NCBI GenBank assembly: GCA_902984215.1 | Contig: CADWAF010003687.1 | Location: 1-30,723 of the forward strand | Source: Willaertia magna | Taxonomy: Eukaryota > Heterolobosea > Eutetramitea > Acrasida > Naegleriidae | Length of the DNA stretch: 30,723 nucleotides | Reading direction: 5' to 3' | In this document: positions 1 through 9,014 of the stretch, piece by piece | Layout: each line of letters begins with the position of its first letter | Numbering within the stretch: position 1 is the first letter of the stretch | Notes under the pieces: model-generated | Databases searched by the model: none | What the model was told of the DNA's origin: nothing | Seen by the model: the letters and a program-made list of their open reading frames with translations, nothing else | Translations under genes and position numbers: made by a program

Positions 1-73
1 TTTGTCTTGGTTGATTTCCTTCTTCTTGTTGATTATTATTGTTTGCTTCCGAGGGTAGTCTGTTTCTTTTCAT
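1..73 (-). CDS. Probable 5' end of an unidentified gene leaving the left edge
   Basis: On the minus strand an ATG at 71-73 is preceded by a run of seven A, the start context shared by most genes of this window. It opens a frame that stays open for 24 codons to the edge. The peptide begins MKRNRLPSE and continues with Asn, Gln and Glu, like the low-complexity N-termini of other proteins here. An earlier minus-strand ATG (about 86) is in another frame and meets a stop within 20 codons. It would be divergently arranged with the gamma-tubulin complex gene. Product unknown; too little is present to confirm it is coding. Confidence 0.4.
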   Translation of the reverse strand, partial: MKRNRLPSEANNNNQQEEGNQPRQ

Positions 74-504
74 TTTTTTCTTTATGGTCCATAAAAATGG
101 TAGAGGGTCGCTTATTACAATATGGCTTGCTGTTTGTTTTGTTGGTTATTAAATAATATTTGAGATGTTAAATTGGGTTATGATAAACATTATTTCTAAC
201 TTACAATTATTTAATACTTTGTATGTTTGTTAGTTTTTATGTGGATTATACTTTCTCTGTATGGAACCTTGTAATTTTTTTAAATTTTTCTTTCGGGTTG
301 TGATTGGACAGTTTTGTGGTTGTAAAACTCCACAGCTTCTCTAAAACTACAGAATTAAAAGTAACTGCAACAATTGTTTAATTTAATGATAATTAGGTTT
401 TTGCTAATTAATAGCAACAAATGAACGAGAAAGCATCCTTCGTTGCTTCCACCACGTGATTTGGCGCCCAAAGTACATGTTGAAATTTGTAACAATTTTA
501 AAAA
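74..504. promoter_or_regulatory. Upstream (probably divergent) region of the GCP2 gene
   Basis: This 431-base stretch has no credible coding frame. It lies between the putative minus-strand start at 73 and the GCP2 start at 505, so it should hold both promoters. Most of it is T-rich. Two features stand out: a short TGTGG...CCACA inverted repeat near 314-335, and the E-box plus E2F-like composite listed separately. The A-run AAAAA directly before ATG 505 is the usual start context here. Confidence 0.5.
453..468. promoter_or_regulatory. E-box next to E2F-like site, 36 bp before GCP2
   Basis: CACGTG (453-458) is followed at once by TTTGGCGCC (460-468). CACGTG is the palindromic bHLH/bZIP core. 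TTTGGCGCC matches the E2F/DP consensus TTTSGCGC. In such AT-rich surroundings two GC-containing sites back to back are conspicuous. The same 9-mer recurs just before the DAW1 start. Binding is inferred only. Confidence 0.4.
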
Positions 505-2637
505 ATGACCACAAGGAATGAATTCTTTAACAATCAGCCTTCTTCTCCTCAGAAGGTAGAACCAGTGTTGGATGAAAATTATATTCCCGAAGAACCTGAG
601 TGGATAAAGAATAGGCAGTTTCTTTCCCACGATTTTTTGAAACAAACTATAAAATCTAATGTAACTTTTACTGATCTAAAATCTCTTCCCGCAAAAGTTC
701 AAGAATACATTCTAATAGAAGAATTATTAAATGTACTTGTAGGATATGAAGGAAAATATATTCAATGTGTTCCAATTGATGAAAGTGAAGATGAAACAAT
801 GTTTGAAAAGAATTCAATCCCAACTGAGAACACCTTATTTAAATTCAAATTAAATTGTGAGATTGATTCTTCTGTGGGAGATCTTGTAAATAGAATATTA
901 CCATTATGTGATAAACATGCCATAGTTTGTAGTTTTATTGAGAAACGCTCTTCTTATCAGTATGGAGTTGTTTGTCATGCATTTTGCTCTGCCTTGAGAG
1001 TTTTAGAAAAAGAATATATGTTGTATATTAATCAAATTGATGTTTTGTTTAAAAAAGAACAATTATCTTTACAAAAGTTATATTATCACCTTCAGAATGG
1101 GGCTTGGAAAACAATGGAGATACTGGAAAGATTGACTAATGAAATTGTATCAAGTAACGCTCAAGGAGGCGCATTGTTAAATGCAATTCATAAGGTTTCT
1201 ACATCTATTACAATAGATGATAGAACACAAAAATTATTTAATTTTATTTTAGGTAAATCATGTGTTCCATATTTTGAAATGATAGAACAATGGATTTTCA
1301 AAGGGATTATAGTTGATACTTATAATGAATTCCTTATTGAAGAAGACCAAAATTTAAAAAAAGAAAATTTAACAGAAGATTTTAATTCATCATATTGGGA
1401 TTTGAAATATACAATTAAAAGAGAATGTCCCTTCTTTTTAACAAAGGTCAGTGACAAAATGTTAACATGTGGAAAGTACTTAAATGTTTTAAGAGAATGT
1501 GGTCAAAAGATTGAAAGAAAAAGTATTGAAAAATTCAATTATGTTGATGGTAAAGCTTTATCAATAATTGAAGATGCACATCAATTCGCAAGTGAAACAT
1601 TACTCAAATATATGTTACAGGATATGAAATTACTTGAGAAGTTAAGATCCATGAAACACTACTTTTTATTTGACCATGGTGATTTCTTTGTTCACTTTAT
1701 GGACACGGCAGAACAAGAATTATCAAAGAAGAGTACAGAAGTATCTCTTTCTAAGTTACAATCAGCCATAGAATTCGCTGCAAAGATATGTTCAATAATA
1801 GAAAATGAGGGTGTTGATGGTTTGTCATGTAGTTTGAAATCCCTTAATCTCGCAGACTTTTTAAATAGAATTAAACAACTTTCTACCTCAAATAGATTAG
1901 AATCACCTATAATAGAAAAAGAACAAAATGTTATTGAAGGATATGAAGCATTTTGTTTAGAACAGAAGGTTGAGTGGCCAATTACATTATTGATAACAAA
2001 GAAAAATCTAACAAAGTTTCAAATTTTATTTAGACAATTATTCTGCTTTAAGTATGCAGAAAGATGTCTTTTCAGTGCTTGGGTTAATCATAAGTTTATA
2101 AAAGATCTTAACTTGGGTTCTACATTTTCAGCATTCTATGCATTAAGACACAAAATGATACATTTCATTCAAAACTTTTTATCTTATGCCTTAGTGGAGG
2201 TTGTTGAAAGAAACTTTATTGAGTTCGAAAAGAAAGCCAAACAAGCAAAGAATTTAGATGAAGTAATGAAGCTACATGACCAATTTTTAGATTCCTCACT
2301 GAATGGTATTTTAGTTTCTTCTAGTGAACCTTTTAAATGTTTAACAAAGTTATTATCCTGTTGCATTCTATTTTCAAGGTATATGAATCAATTCTCATTA
2401 TCTCTAGAGGATGGAATAATGGTTGACCAAGAAAATATTAATTATACTGATTCACTAGAAAAACGAAGGGATAGAATTAACCAAGCTTCAGAATTAGCTA
2501 AACAATATGGACAAGATGAAAGTTATAAGAGATCCATATCTAAATTTACTACAACATTTGATACAACACTAACACAACTTAAAGCCTATACCACACATAT
2601 CTTTTCATTATCCTTTGATTCAAATGCTAATTTATAA
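505..2637 (+). CDS. GCP2: Gamma-tubulin complex component 2 (GCP2/Spc97 family)
   Basis: An intronless 710-residue protein of the gamma-tubulin small complex, which nucleates microtubules at centrosomes, basal bodies and spindle poles. The N-terminal GRIP1 block starts near residue 67 with the GCP2-type signature EELLNVLVGYEGKYI. It continues through a segment around 125-195 that reads like GCP2 (LVNRILPLCDKHAIV, then SLQKLYYHLQ). The region around 240-275 (HKVSTSITIDDRTQKLF, then FEMIEQWIFKGII) is the family core. The C-terminal gamma-tubulin-binding half runs from about 365 (LLKYMLQDMKLLEKL) through VEWPITLLITKKNL near 488. It is shorter than human GCP2 (902 residues), mostly at the N-terminus. 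The start is the first in-frame ATG, after an A-run. These GCP2-specific stretches make GCP3 or GCP4-6 unlikely. In a flagellate it would also serve basal-body assembly, which fits the E2F-like site upstream. Confidence 0.95.
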   Translation: MTTRNEFFNNQPSSPQKVEPVLDENYIPEEPEWIKNRQFLSHDFLKQTIKSNVTFTDLKSLPAKVQEYILIEELLNVLVGYEGKYIQCVPIDESEDETMFEKNSIPTENTLFKFKLNCEIDSSVGDLVNRILPLCDKHAIVCSFIEKRSSYQYGVVCHAFCSALRVLEKEYMLYINQIDVLFKKEQLSLQKLYYHLQNGAWKTMEILERLTNEIVSSNAQGGALLNAIHKVSTSITIDDRTQKLFNFILGKSCVPYFEMIEQWIFKGIIVDTYNEFLIEEDQNLKKENLTEDFNSSYWDLKYTIKRECPFFLTKVSDKMLTCGKYLNVLRECGQKIERKSIEKFNYVDGKALSIIEDAHQFASETLLKYMLQDMKLLEKLRSMKHYFLFDHGDFFVHFMDTAEQELSKKSTEVSLSKLQSAIEFAAKICSIIENEGVDGLSCSLKSLNLADFLNRIKQLSTSNRLESPIIEKEQNVIEGYEAFCLEQKVEWPITLLITKKNLTKFQILFRQLFCFKYAERCLFSAWVNHKFIKDLNLGSTFSAFYALRHKMIHFIQNFLSYALVEVVERNFIEFEKKAKQAKNLDEVMKLHDQFLDSSLNGILVSSSEPFKCLTKLLSCCILFSRYMNQFSLSLEDGIMVDQENINYTDSLEKRRDRINQASELAKQYGQDESYKRSISKFTTTFDTTLTQLKAYTTHIFSLSFDSNANL

Positions 2638-2704
2638 ACTAACAATTTCTTTACAAAATCATTTACGAATACTAACATCTGTAGTTTTTTTACTATAAAA
2701 TAAA

Positions 2705-3820
2705 ATGGAAAAAGAAAGACCTTCTCCAACAACTTTGTTTAATGAGGTTCTAGCAAATGTTTTTGATGTTTATAAGGCTCAAAAAGAAGATAAGGAAAAT
2801 ATTTCATTAGGAGAGGCAAAAGAAATTTTACATGTTTCTGGACTTAAAATTGATGAATTGGAATTGGAGACGGAATATGATAAAGAAATTGGAAGAGATA
2901 ATTTAGCAAATAAAGAACAATTTATTACTGTAATGAAAGCTTTAATAAGAAATCAAAAAGATGAACAATTGGATGAAGAATTAAGGAAAAGGAGAGAAAA
3001 TAAAACCTTAGATTTCCAACAACAAGCTATGTTAGAAGTTAAAAGAGAAAAATATATACAAACATTTAATAGATACAACAGAGATCATCCATTATTGCAT
3101 CAAATTTTATTTGATTTTCTAACAACTGTGTTGGTTTACAAACCAAATGATGTTTTCATATTTGCCCAAGACTATTTCACTAATTTAGCAAAGGTTCAAC
3201 AGAAAAAGAAAGGAAGAAGGAAGCTTCTTGTTTTCTCAGGAGCAATTCTTTCAAGTTCAAACTTTGCTTTTAAAGTTATTTCTACATTCCCTCAAGATGT
3301 TGAAAGAGCAGTGAGTCACACTACTAGAGAGAAAAGACCTGAAGAAATTGAGGGAATACATCATTTCTTTGTTCCTTCACATGATTTAATGAAGCACATG
3401 ATGAAAGAATCACACTTTTATGAAATTGTTCAAATTGGAAATGATTATTATGGCAATTCAAAAGGTGAAATTGATTCAATTTTGGAAAAGGAGAAAGTTT
3501 GTATTGCATTTGCCAACCTAAAAGGGGTTCAACAATTAAAGCTGAATTTAAAAGAAACTGATATTGATGTTTCTTGTGTGTACATTAAGCCAACATCTAC
3601 TGAAACTTTTGAGATTACTTTACAAAAGGTTTTGGAAAATGAAGAAAAATTAAATGACAGAAGAGAGCTAATAGTAGAGGAATCTAAGCAACAATTAAGT
3701 GAATTTTATGATTTAGTACTCGATTTAGATGATCAAATAATGAGTGAAGAGGATATTCCTTTAGAATATGAGATGCCTCAAACTCTCTATGAATTTATTT
3801 TCAATTTTATAAGTAAATAA
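2705..3820 (+). CDS. RIIa-like plus guanylate-kinase-like protein with degenerate P-loop
   Basis: A 371-residue intronless protein. Residues about 35-85 look like a degenerate EF-hand pair without clear calcium ligands. Residues about 127-162 (HPLLHQILFDFLTTVLVYKP, then FAQDYFTNL) fit an RIIa/DPY-30-type dimerisation-docking helix pair. Residues about 173-345 are a guanylate-kinase-like domain: SHTTREKRPEE (204-214), HHFF (219-222), YYGNS (248-252), and VCIAFANLKGVQQLK. The ATP P-loop, GxxGxGKS/T in true kinases, is replaced by GAILSSSNFA (179-188), so phosphoryl transfer is unlikely. The GMP-site landmarks persist. RIIa domains are typical of radial-spoke and axonemal proteins and GuK-like domains occur in several axonemal proteins, so a flagellar scaffold role is inferred. 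It starts 67 bp after GCP2 on the same strand, after an A-rich TATAAAATAAA stretch. Confidence 0.75.
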   Translation: MEKERPSPTTLFNEVLANVFDVYKAQKEDKENISLGEAKEILHVSGLKIDELELETEYDKEIGRDNLANKEQFITVMKALIRNQKDEQLDEELRKRRENKTLDFQQQAMLEVKREKYIQTFNRYNRDHPLLHQILFDFLTTVLVYKPNDVFIFAQDYFTNLAKVQQKKKGRRKLLVFSGAILSSSNFAFKVISTFPQDVERAVSHTTREKRPEEIEGIHHFFVPSHDLMKHMMKESHFYEIVQIGNDYYGNSKGEIDSILEKEKVCIAFANLKGVQQLKLNLKETDIDVSCVYIKPTSTETFEITLQKVLENEEKLNDRRELIVEESKQQLSEFYDLVLDLDDQIMSEEDIPLEYEMPQTLYEFIFNFISK

Positions 3821-5318
3821 CTAATTGAAAAAGAATAACAAGAGTGAATGTTTGAATTTTTTCATTTATTACAGCAGCCCTTTAACATCTTTTCTATTAA
3901 ATTCCTTCTTGCTGCTTAAAATTTAAATTTTAAATAATCTAGCTAGATTTATAAAGTAAAAAATATAAAAAATTAAAAAATAATCTATAAAAGGTTAAAA
4001 ATCAAAAACAAAAGAAGAGAAAAGAGAATTTGCCAGCTTACAAATAAAAGAAACTGACATACTGGCCAGAAATAAAACCAGCATTTCCAAGGAAAGTTTT
4101 CCTTACCTTACTCTCTAATACATCTAAAAATTATTCTTCCTCCATTATTTCTTTCTATCTCTTAAATTTATCTTCTTCCTTTCTAATCATCATCTTTTCT
4201 TCTTTTTCTTTCTTTTCTTTTAATACTTTATTAAATAAATTACGTTGTTAAATTATCACATATGTAAAACGACCTTTCAACTGTTGATGTAATACCTTAA
4301 TTCTACATTCTACAAACTGTTGTTCTATTATTTCTAGTCAACTAAATATTCTTGTTCAAGCTTTCATTCTTCACAAAAAAATCTACTTCTCAATTCAAGT
4401 TGACCTTCAAGGTTTTCAAAATCTAATTCTAAGCTTAAAACTTCCGTGTATTATCAACAAACGCCCATATATTACTATTTCTAATGTTCAAATAATCTTC
4501 AACCTGAAGAGAAATCATGAATAGTAGTATCTATCAACTATGATTAATATCCAAACTAACTAATGTTAAACCTAAATTATTCTAACTAGCAACATACCAA
4601 CTTCTATTTCAATACATACTTCTTAACCATGGGCTATTTCTTCTACATCCAACATAAGATCTAAACCCTTAATGTTAAACTCTTTACTGTAAAACATCTT
4701 CTATTAACTAAAACCTTTAGAACCTAAAAACCTTGTTCAAACACCTTTTATTCATTTAAACCTAGTTTAAACACTTAGGCACCCCTTTACTATAGATCAC
4801 AATAACAATTAAACTATTAATTATATCACGACCAAAATCTTAACAAGATATTAAATAAACTCATGGGGAAATCTTTTAATGGCACTATATTAATTATATT
4901 CAGCATCTAAAAACAGAGCCACAAAATAAAACATTAATTTCTTAAACCATTCGTCCTTTAAACACTGCTCTAAACGTAGTATTCAAAAATCTAAAGCCCT
5001 CTTAAAAACCTATAGGCCAAAACACTAAACAAACCTTTACCAAACCTTTAGTTAGCAAGGCACCTTGTTATTATTTGTATTTAATTTTTTGTGATGAAAA
5101 ACTCACACTGACACATTCCCTCTATTTATCTTGTCCCTCAATCAAACGCAATAGTCAAATTGCCAACATTAAACATTGACCTTCTTTAGAAATATTCTAA
5201 AATCAAACGCAACCCAACCTTTAACACTTTCCTTCTTTACTTTCATTCTCTCTGGTCACTTTCCATTAGTATGTAATATGTAAAAAGTAAAATATTTTAT
5301 ACAACATTGTAATCTTTA
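3821..5318. other. Long gene-free convergent spacer with strand-asymmetric composition
   Basis: About 1.5 kb between two convergent genes with no credible reading frame on either strand. The other convergent gaps in this window are 4-105 bp. From left to right it holds: an A/T-rich start; an AAGGAA/TTCCTT hairpin at 4089-4104; a pyrimidine-rich tract at 4131-4231; and then about 1 kb in which C greatly exceeds G on the plus strand (for example 29 C to 7 G in 4681-4800 by count). Short inverted repeats occur at about 5056-5067 (CAAGG/CCTTG) and 5185-5201 (TTTAGAA/TTCTAAA). No tRNA B-box or recognisable rRNA was found. It may hold a non-coding RNA, long 3' UTRs, or a decayed element. Confidence 0.6.
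5140..5212 (+). repeat. Two exact copies of a 12-mer, 61 bp apart
   Basis: AATCAAACGCAA occurs at 5140-5151 and again at 5201-5212, in the gene-free spacer about 110-180 bp beyond the 3' end of the RING gene. The second copy directly follows a 7-bp stem (TTTAGAA at 5185-5191, TTCTAAA at 5195-5201). Function unknown. Confidence 0.6.
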
Positions 5319-6895
5319 TTAAACATTTTCATCTTCTAATTGTTCTTGATGATGATCATGATGATGAGCTTCAATAGATTCTTCTTCACCTTTAATATTA
5401 AGAAAACTTCTAACATTACTTCTACAAATTGGACATTTATCAATTCTTTTAAAACATTCTCTACAAACACATTTATGTCTACAAGGTAATAAAATAATCT
5501 CTCTTGGATCAGTAAAACAAACAATACATTCTTCAACTTCATTTGGATCATTCTCATCAGCTCCATAAACTTCATCTAATTCAAATAATTCATTTTCAGT
5601 TTGTACAAAGAACTTTACAACATTAACTCTGTAATATACACCTTCTTCATTATTTTCATATCTTTTAAAATTACAAATAATATAAACACAATTTAATTCT
5701 GAATCATAATCATTCTCTGGATCTTCATCTTCATATCTTTTTATAAAATCATTCATTTGTTTAGATGTTGGTTTTAATATTATTATTAATGGTAATTTAA
5801 AATCTAAATTATTATCTTCATTTGACATTAATAAATCTTGTGTTAATTGATTACCTAATCTTTCCTCTTCAGTTTCTCTTAATTCAATATTTTCATTATT
5901 AGTTATTACTCCTTCTTCATTTTGTTCATTATGTTCTTCATTATTATCTGTAGTATTTGTTGTATTGTTTGTTGTTGTTGTTGTAGATTGTTGTCTAACA
6001 GGTAAAGAAATAAAATAATTGTCAACTGTATTATTATCAAACATTTCATCAATATTCATTTCAAATTGATTATTAAAATTCTTTTCAAAAAATGTTAAAT
6101 CACTCTTTTCAGTAAATTCTTCATAATTTAATAATTCATTCATATCAATTTGTGATAAATTATTCATTCTATTATCATTTCTATTATTAACATCATCTAA
6201 CTCTAATAAACGTTCATCTTCATCATAAACATTATCTTGTTGTTCATTCTCTTCATTATTTAATTGATTTAATTTTCTTTCATATTGTTCTTTAAAAGGT
6301 TTTAAAATCTTCTTTTTAAAAGCTACTTCACTAACTCCCCAAAATAATTGTACACTACAATTAACTAAAGAATCAAATTGAAATTTAATTCCATGACGAT
6401 TATTTTCTTTTTTAATACATTCAATTGAACTCTTTTTTAAATGAATTGTACCATTTACTCTTTTTACTTTAATTGAAGGTGATTCAATGTTATCTCTAAA
6501 TAATGCTTGAACATAAGCCTTTTTATTTAATTTATAATTTAAATATTAATTAAGACTTTAATAAACTTACTCTAATACCTCCTTCACCCCAGATATTATC
6601 AATATTTGCAAAATTAGCAATCTAATAATAAAGATTAAATAATTAGATTAAATAAAAAACTTACATTTACAATATTAAAAGAACCTGAACGTATAACATA
6701 TAATAAATATAAATTAGAAAATGTATAAGCTAATAAACGATAAAACCAATATATTATAAATGCATAAATTATTGCAATAAATAAATTATAAATTTCGGGA
6801 CTTAAATAATTTGGAAAAATAACATCTCCTGTAGAAGAAAAAGTGAACCAATTAGGATTAGTGGGTGAAGAAGACTCTTGTAGAGATGATCGCAT
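5319..6895 (-). CDS. Membrane-anchored RING E3 ligase, CGRRF1-like
   Basis: Three exons (6665-6895, 6571-6621, 5319-6518) joined at two GT-AG introns of 43 and 52 nt give 493 residues. A hydrophobic helix at about 36-68 (YNLFIAIIYAFIIYWFYRLL and beyond) anchors the N-terminus. The middle holds a beta-rich region: FDSLVNCSVQLFWGV, then a low-complexity Thr/Asn/Glu stretch, then LPLIIIL and VYIICNFKRY...VVKFFVQTENELFEL. The C-terminus is a C3HC4 RING at about 425-460 (CIVC, CRHKCVC, CPIC), followed by a His-rich tail. This order and the CSVQLFWG segment parallel animal CGRRF1 (single membrane helix, YWGCSVQ segment, C-terminal RING). MGRN1/RNF157 and MUL1 share this RING subtype but not the whole layout. 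Expected to be an ER- or endomembrane-bound ubiquitin ligase. Start: first ATG after an A-run. Confidence 0.75.
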
Positions 6896-7188
6896 TTTTT
6901 TATTTGTGGTTTTACTTCTAATGACAATCTAACTGGTAGTTTTGCAGATTATTATATAAGCTCTATTGTTTGATTGTTGTTATTAGTACTACGTGTAGTA
7001 TATTTATTGCTGTATCATTTGTTGTTGTTGATGTTATGATGGAAATTAAGATTTTATTACAAATTCAATTTTTTAATTTCAAAAAAATAACTGGATTGTT
7101 GAAGCTAGGCATATAATTTTTATTTTTTACTAGGATCAACATCATCTTTTATTTCCGATATCTTTTTAATTTATAAATTAATAACAAA
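6896..7188. promoter_or_regulatory. Divergent promoter of the RING gene and poly(A) polymerase
   Basis: A 293-bp AT-rich interval between two divergent starts (6895 minus, 7189 plus). It has no reading frame. It contains the inverted repeat TACTAC-GT-GTAGTA at 6987-7000, roughly 90 bp from the RING start and 190 bp from the polymerase start, which could be a factor site. Confidence 0.5.
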
Positions 7189-8943
7189 ATGGATTGCGTA
7201 GTATCAACCGCTCTTCCTTCACCAGTAGATATTAAAAATAGTGAAAATATATATGAAATTTTAAAAAAATATAATCGTTTCCCGAGTCAAGAAGAAAATC
7301 AAAAAAGAGAGGAAGTATTAGCAAAGTTAGATGAATTAATTAGTCAATGGACTAAAAAAGTTTGTTTAAAACAAGTATGTAGTAATAAATTATATTTTCT
7401 TATCATTTACAATTATTAATTGTTAACAACAAGGGTTTATCTGAAGAATTAGCGAATGAAGCTGGAGCCAAGTTAGTTACCTTTGGTTCATATCGTTTAG
7501 GAGTACATGGTCCAAATGCTGATATTGACACGTATGTATTGTTATCATCTTTTTAATTAATCATAATAATATTCATAAAGGCTTTGTATTGTACCAAATA
7601 TTGTTGAAAAACATCATTTCTTTACAGAATTACATGAAATGTTACAACAAAGAACAGAAGTAACAGATTTAAGAGCAGTCCCAGAAGCTTACGTTCCAGT
7701 TATTAAGATGGTATTTGATGGAGTTGAAGTTGACTTGTTATTTGCAAGGCTTTCTAGGAATGTAATCCCTGCAGATTTAAATATATTAGATGAAAATAAC
7801 TTGAAAGATGTAGATGAAGAAACTCAACGTAGTTTGAATGGACCTCGCGTTGCCGATGAGATTTTAAATTTAGTTCCAAACAAAGAAACATTTAGAACAA
7901 CACTTAGATGTATTAAGATGTGGGCTACAGCTAGAGGGGTATATGGTAATATAGTTGGTTATTTAGGAGGAGTTGCTTATGCTATTCTAGTTGCTAAGAT
8001 TTGTCAAATGTATCCTAATGCTGCACCAAGTACTTTGTTAACAAAGTTCTTTACTGTTTATCATCAATGGAATTGGGGTAAGGTTCCAGTTCTTTTAAAA
8101 CCAATTGAAGAAGGTAGTTTAAATTTTAGGATTTGGAATCCTAAAGTGAATGCGAGAGACAGACAGCATTTAATGCCAATTATAACTCCAGCTTATCCTT
8201 CAATGAATTCAACATATAATGTTACAAAAACTACTTTAAGAGCTATGAAAGATGAATTTAAAAGAGGACAAGAAATTACTATAAAGGCTGAAGCAGGAGA
8301 AGAAAGTTGGGAGGTTTTATTTGAAGAGTCAGACTTTTTTATTAAATATAAATATTATTTACAAATAGAAGTATCCTCCACTAATGAAGAAGATCATGGA
8401 AAGTGGGTTGGTTTTATTGAATCAAAAATTAGATTTCTCATTCAAAAATTAGAAATTGTTCCAAATTTGAATATACATATTTTTCCTGGTGAGTTTGGTG
8501 GTCCAAAGTCTGATTCTAATTTCTCTTCTAGTTTCTTTATTGGTATTGATTATAAGAAACAAAAAACTGGAGAACCTGCTGAAGTTGACCTTAGTTTAGC
8601 TTTAATAGATTTTGATATGCAAATTAGTGGATTTTCTGATAAGAAGGATACAATGAATAAGCCTAACATTAAGGTTATTAAAAGAAATCAAGTGCCTGAG
8701 TTTGCATTGCCTAAGGATAAGAAGAAGAAATTAATTAGAAGCATGAAAAAGGCAATGAAAAGAAAGGAGACTGAGAAAACCTCTGAAATTGAAACTTCAC
8801 CAAAGAAATTAAAAGAAGATGAAAATCCTACAAGTGAAAAGACTGAACAACCAACACAACAAAAGGTAGAACTTTTAGATAATGATGAAGATGACGATTT
8901 ATTACAATTGTACAGAGAAACATCAGCATCAAAAGATAAATAA
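7189..8943 (+). CDS. PAP: Canonical poly(A) polymerase
   Basis: Three exons (7189-7374, 7434-7531, 7581-8943) with introns of 59 and 49 nt give 548 residues. The enzyme adds poly(A) tails to cleaved pre-mRNA in the nucleus. The nucleotidyltransferase core is intact: FGSYRLGVHGPNADID (residues 79-94) supplies the GS motif and the first two metal-binding Asp (92, 94). The third Asp is at 146 in VEVDLLFA. TLRCIKMWATARGVYGN and GGVAYAILVA belong to the family's central domain. TKFFTVYHQWNWGKVP, then MPIITPAYPSMNSTYNV, lead into the RNA-binding domain. The C-terminus is Lys-rich (KDKKKKLIRSMKKAMKRK and SPKKLKED), a likely nuclear signal. The second intron splits the codon of Thr 95 inside DIDTL. 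It converges on the kinesin gene, 71 bp apart. An AATAAA lies near 8972. Confidence 0.95.
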
Positions 8944-9014
8944 ATCTATTATAAACCTAATAACTGTATCAAATAAAAAATTAAGTCACAAATTTTTTGT
9001 AAGAGGGCTGCTGA

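Noticed and set aside
355..645. Minus-strand frame of 96 codons across the GCP2 start
   Set aside because: It overlaps the well-supported GCP2 N-terminus and promoter and its composition is not protein-like.
4710..4730. tRNA B-box-like GGTTCTA on the minus strand in the long spacer
   Set aside because: It does not match GGTTCGANTCC, and no A-box or cloverleaf could be formed around it.
5960..5995. GTT/TTG trinucleotide run as a mobile or regulatory repeat
   Set aside because: It is the coding sequence of the Thr/Asn low-complexity stretch in the RING protein.
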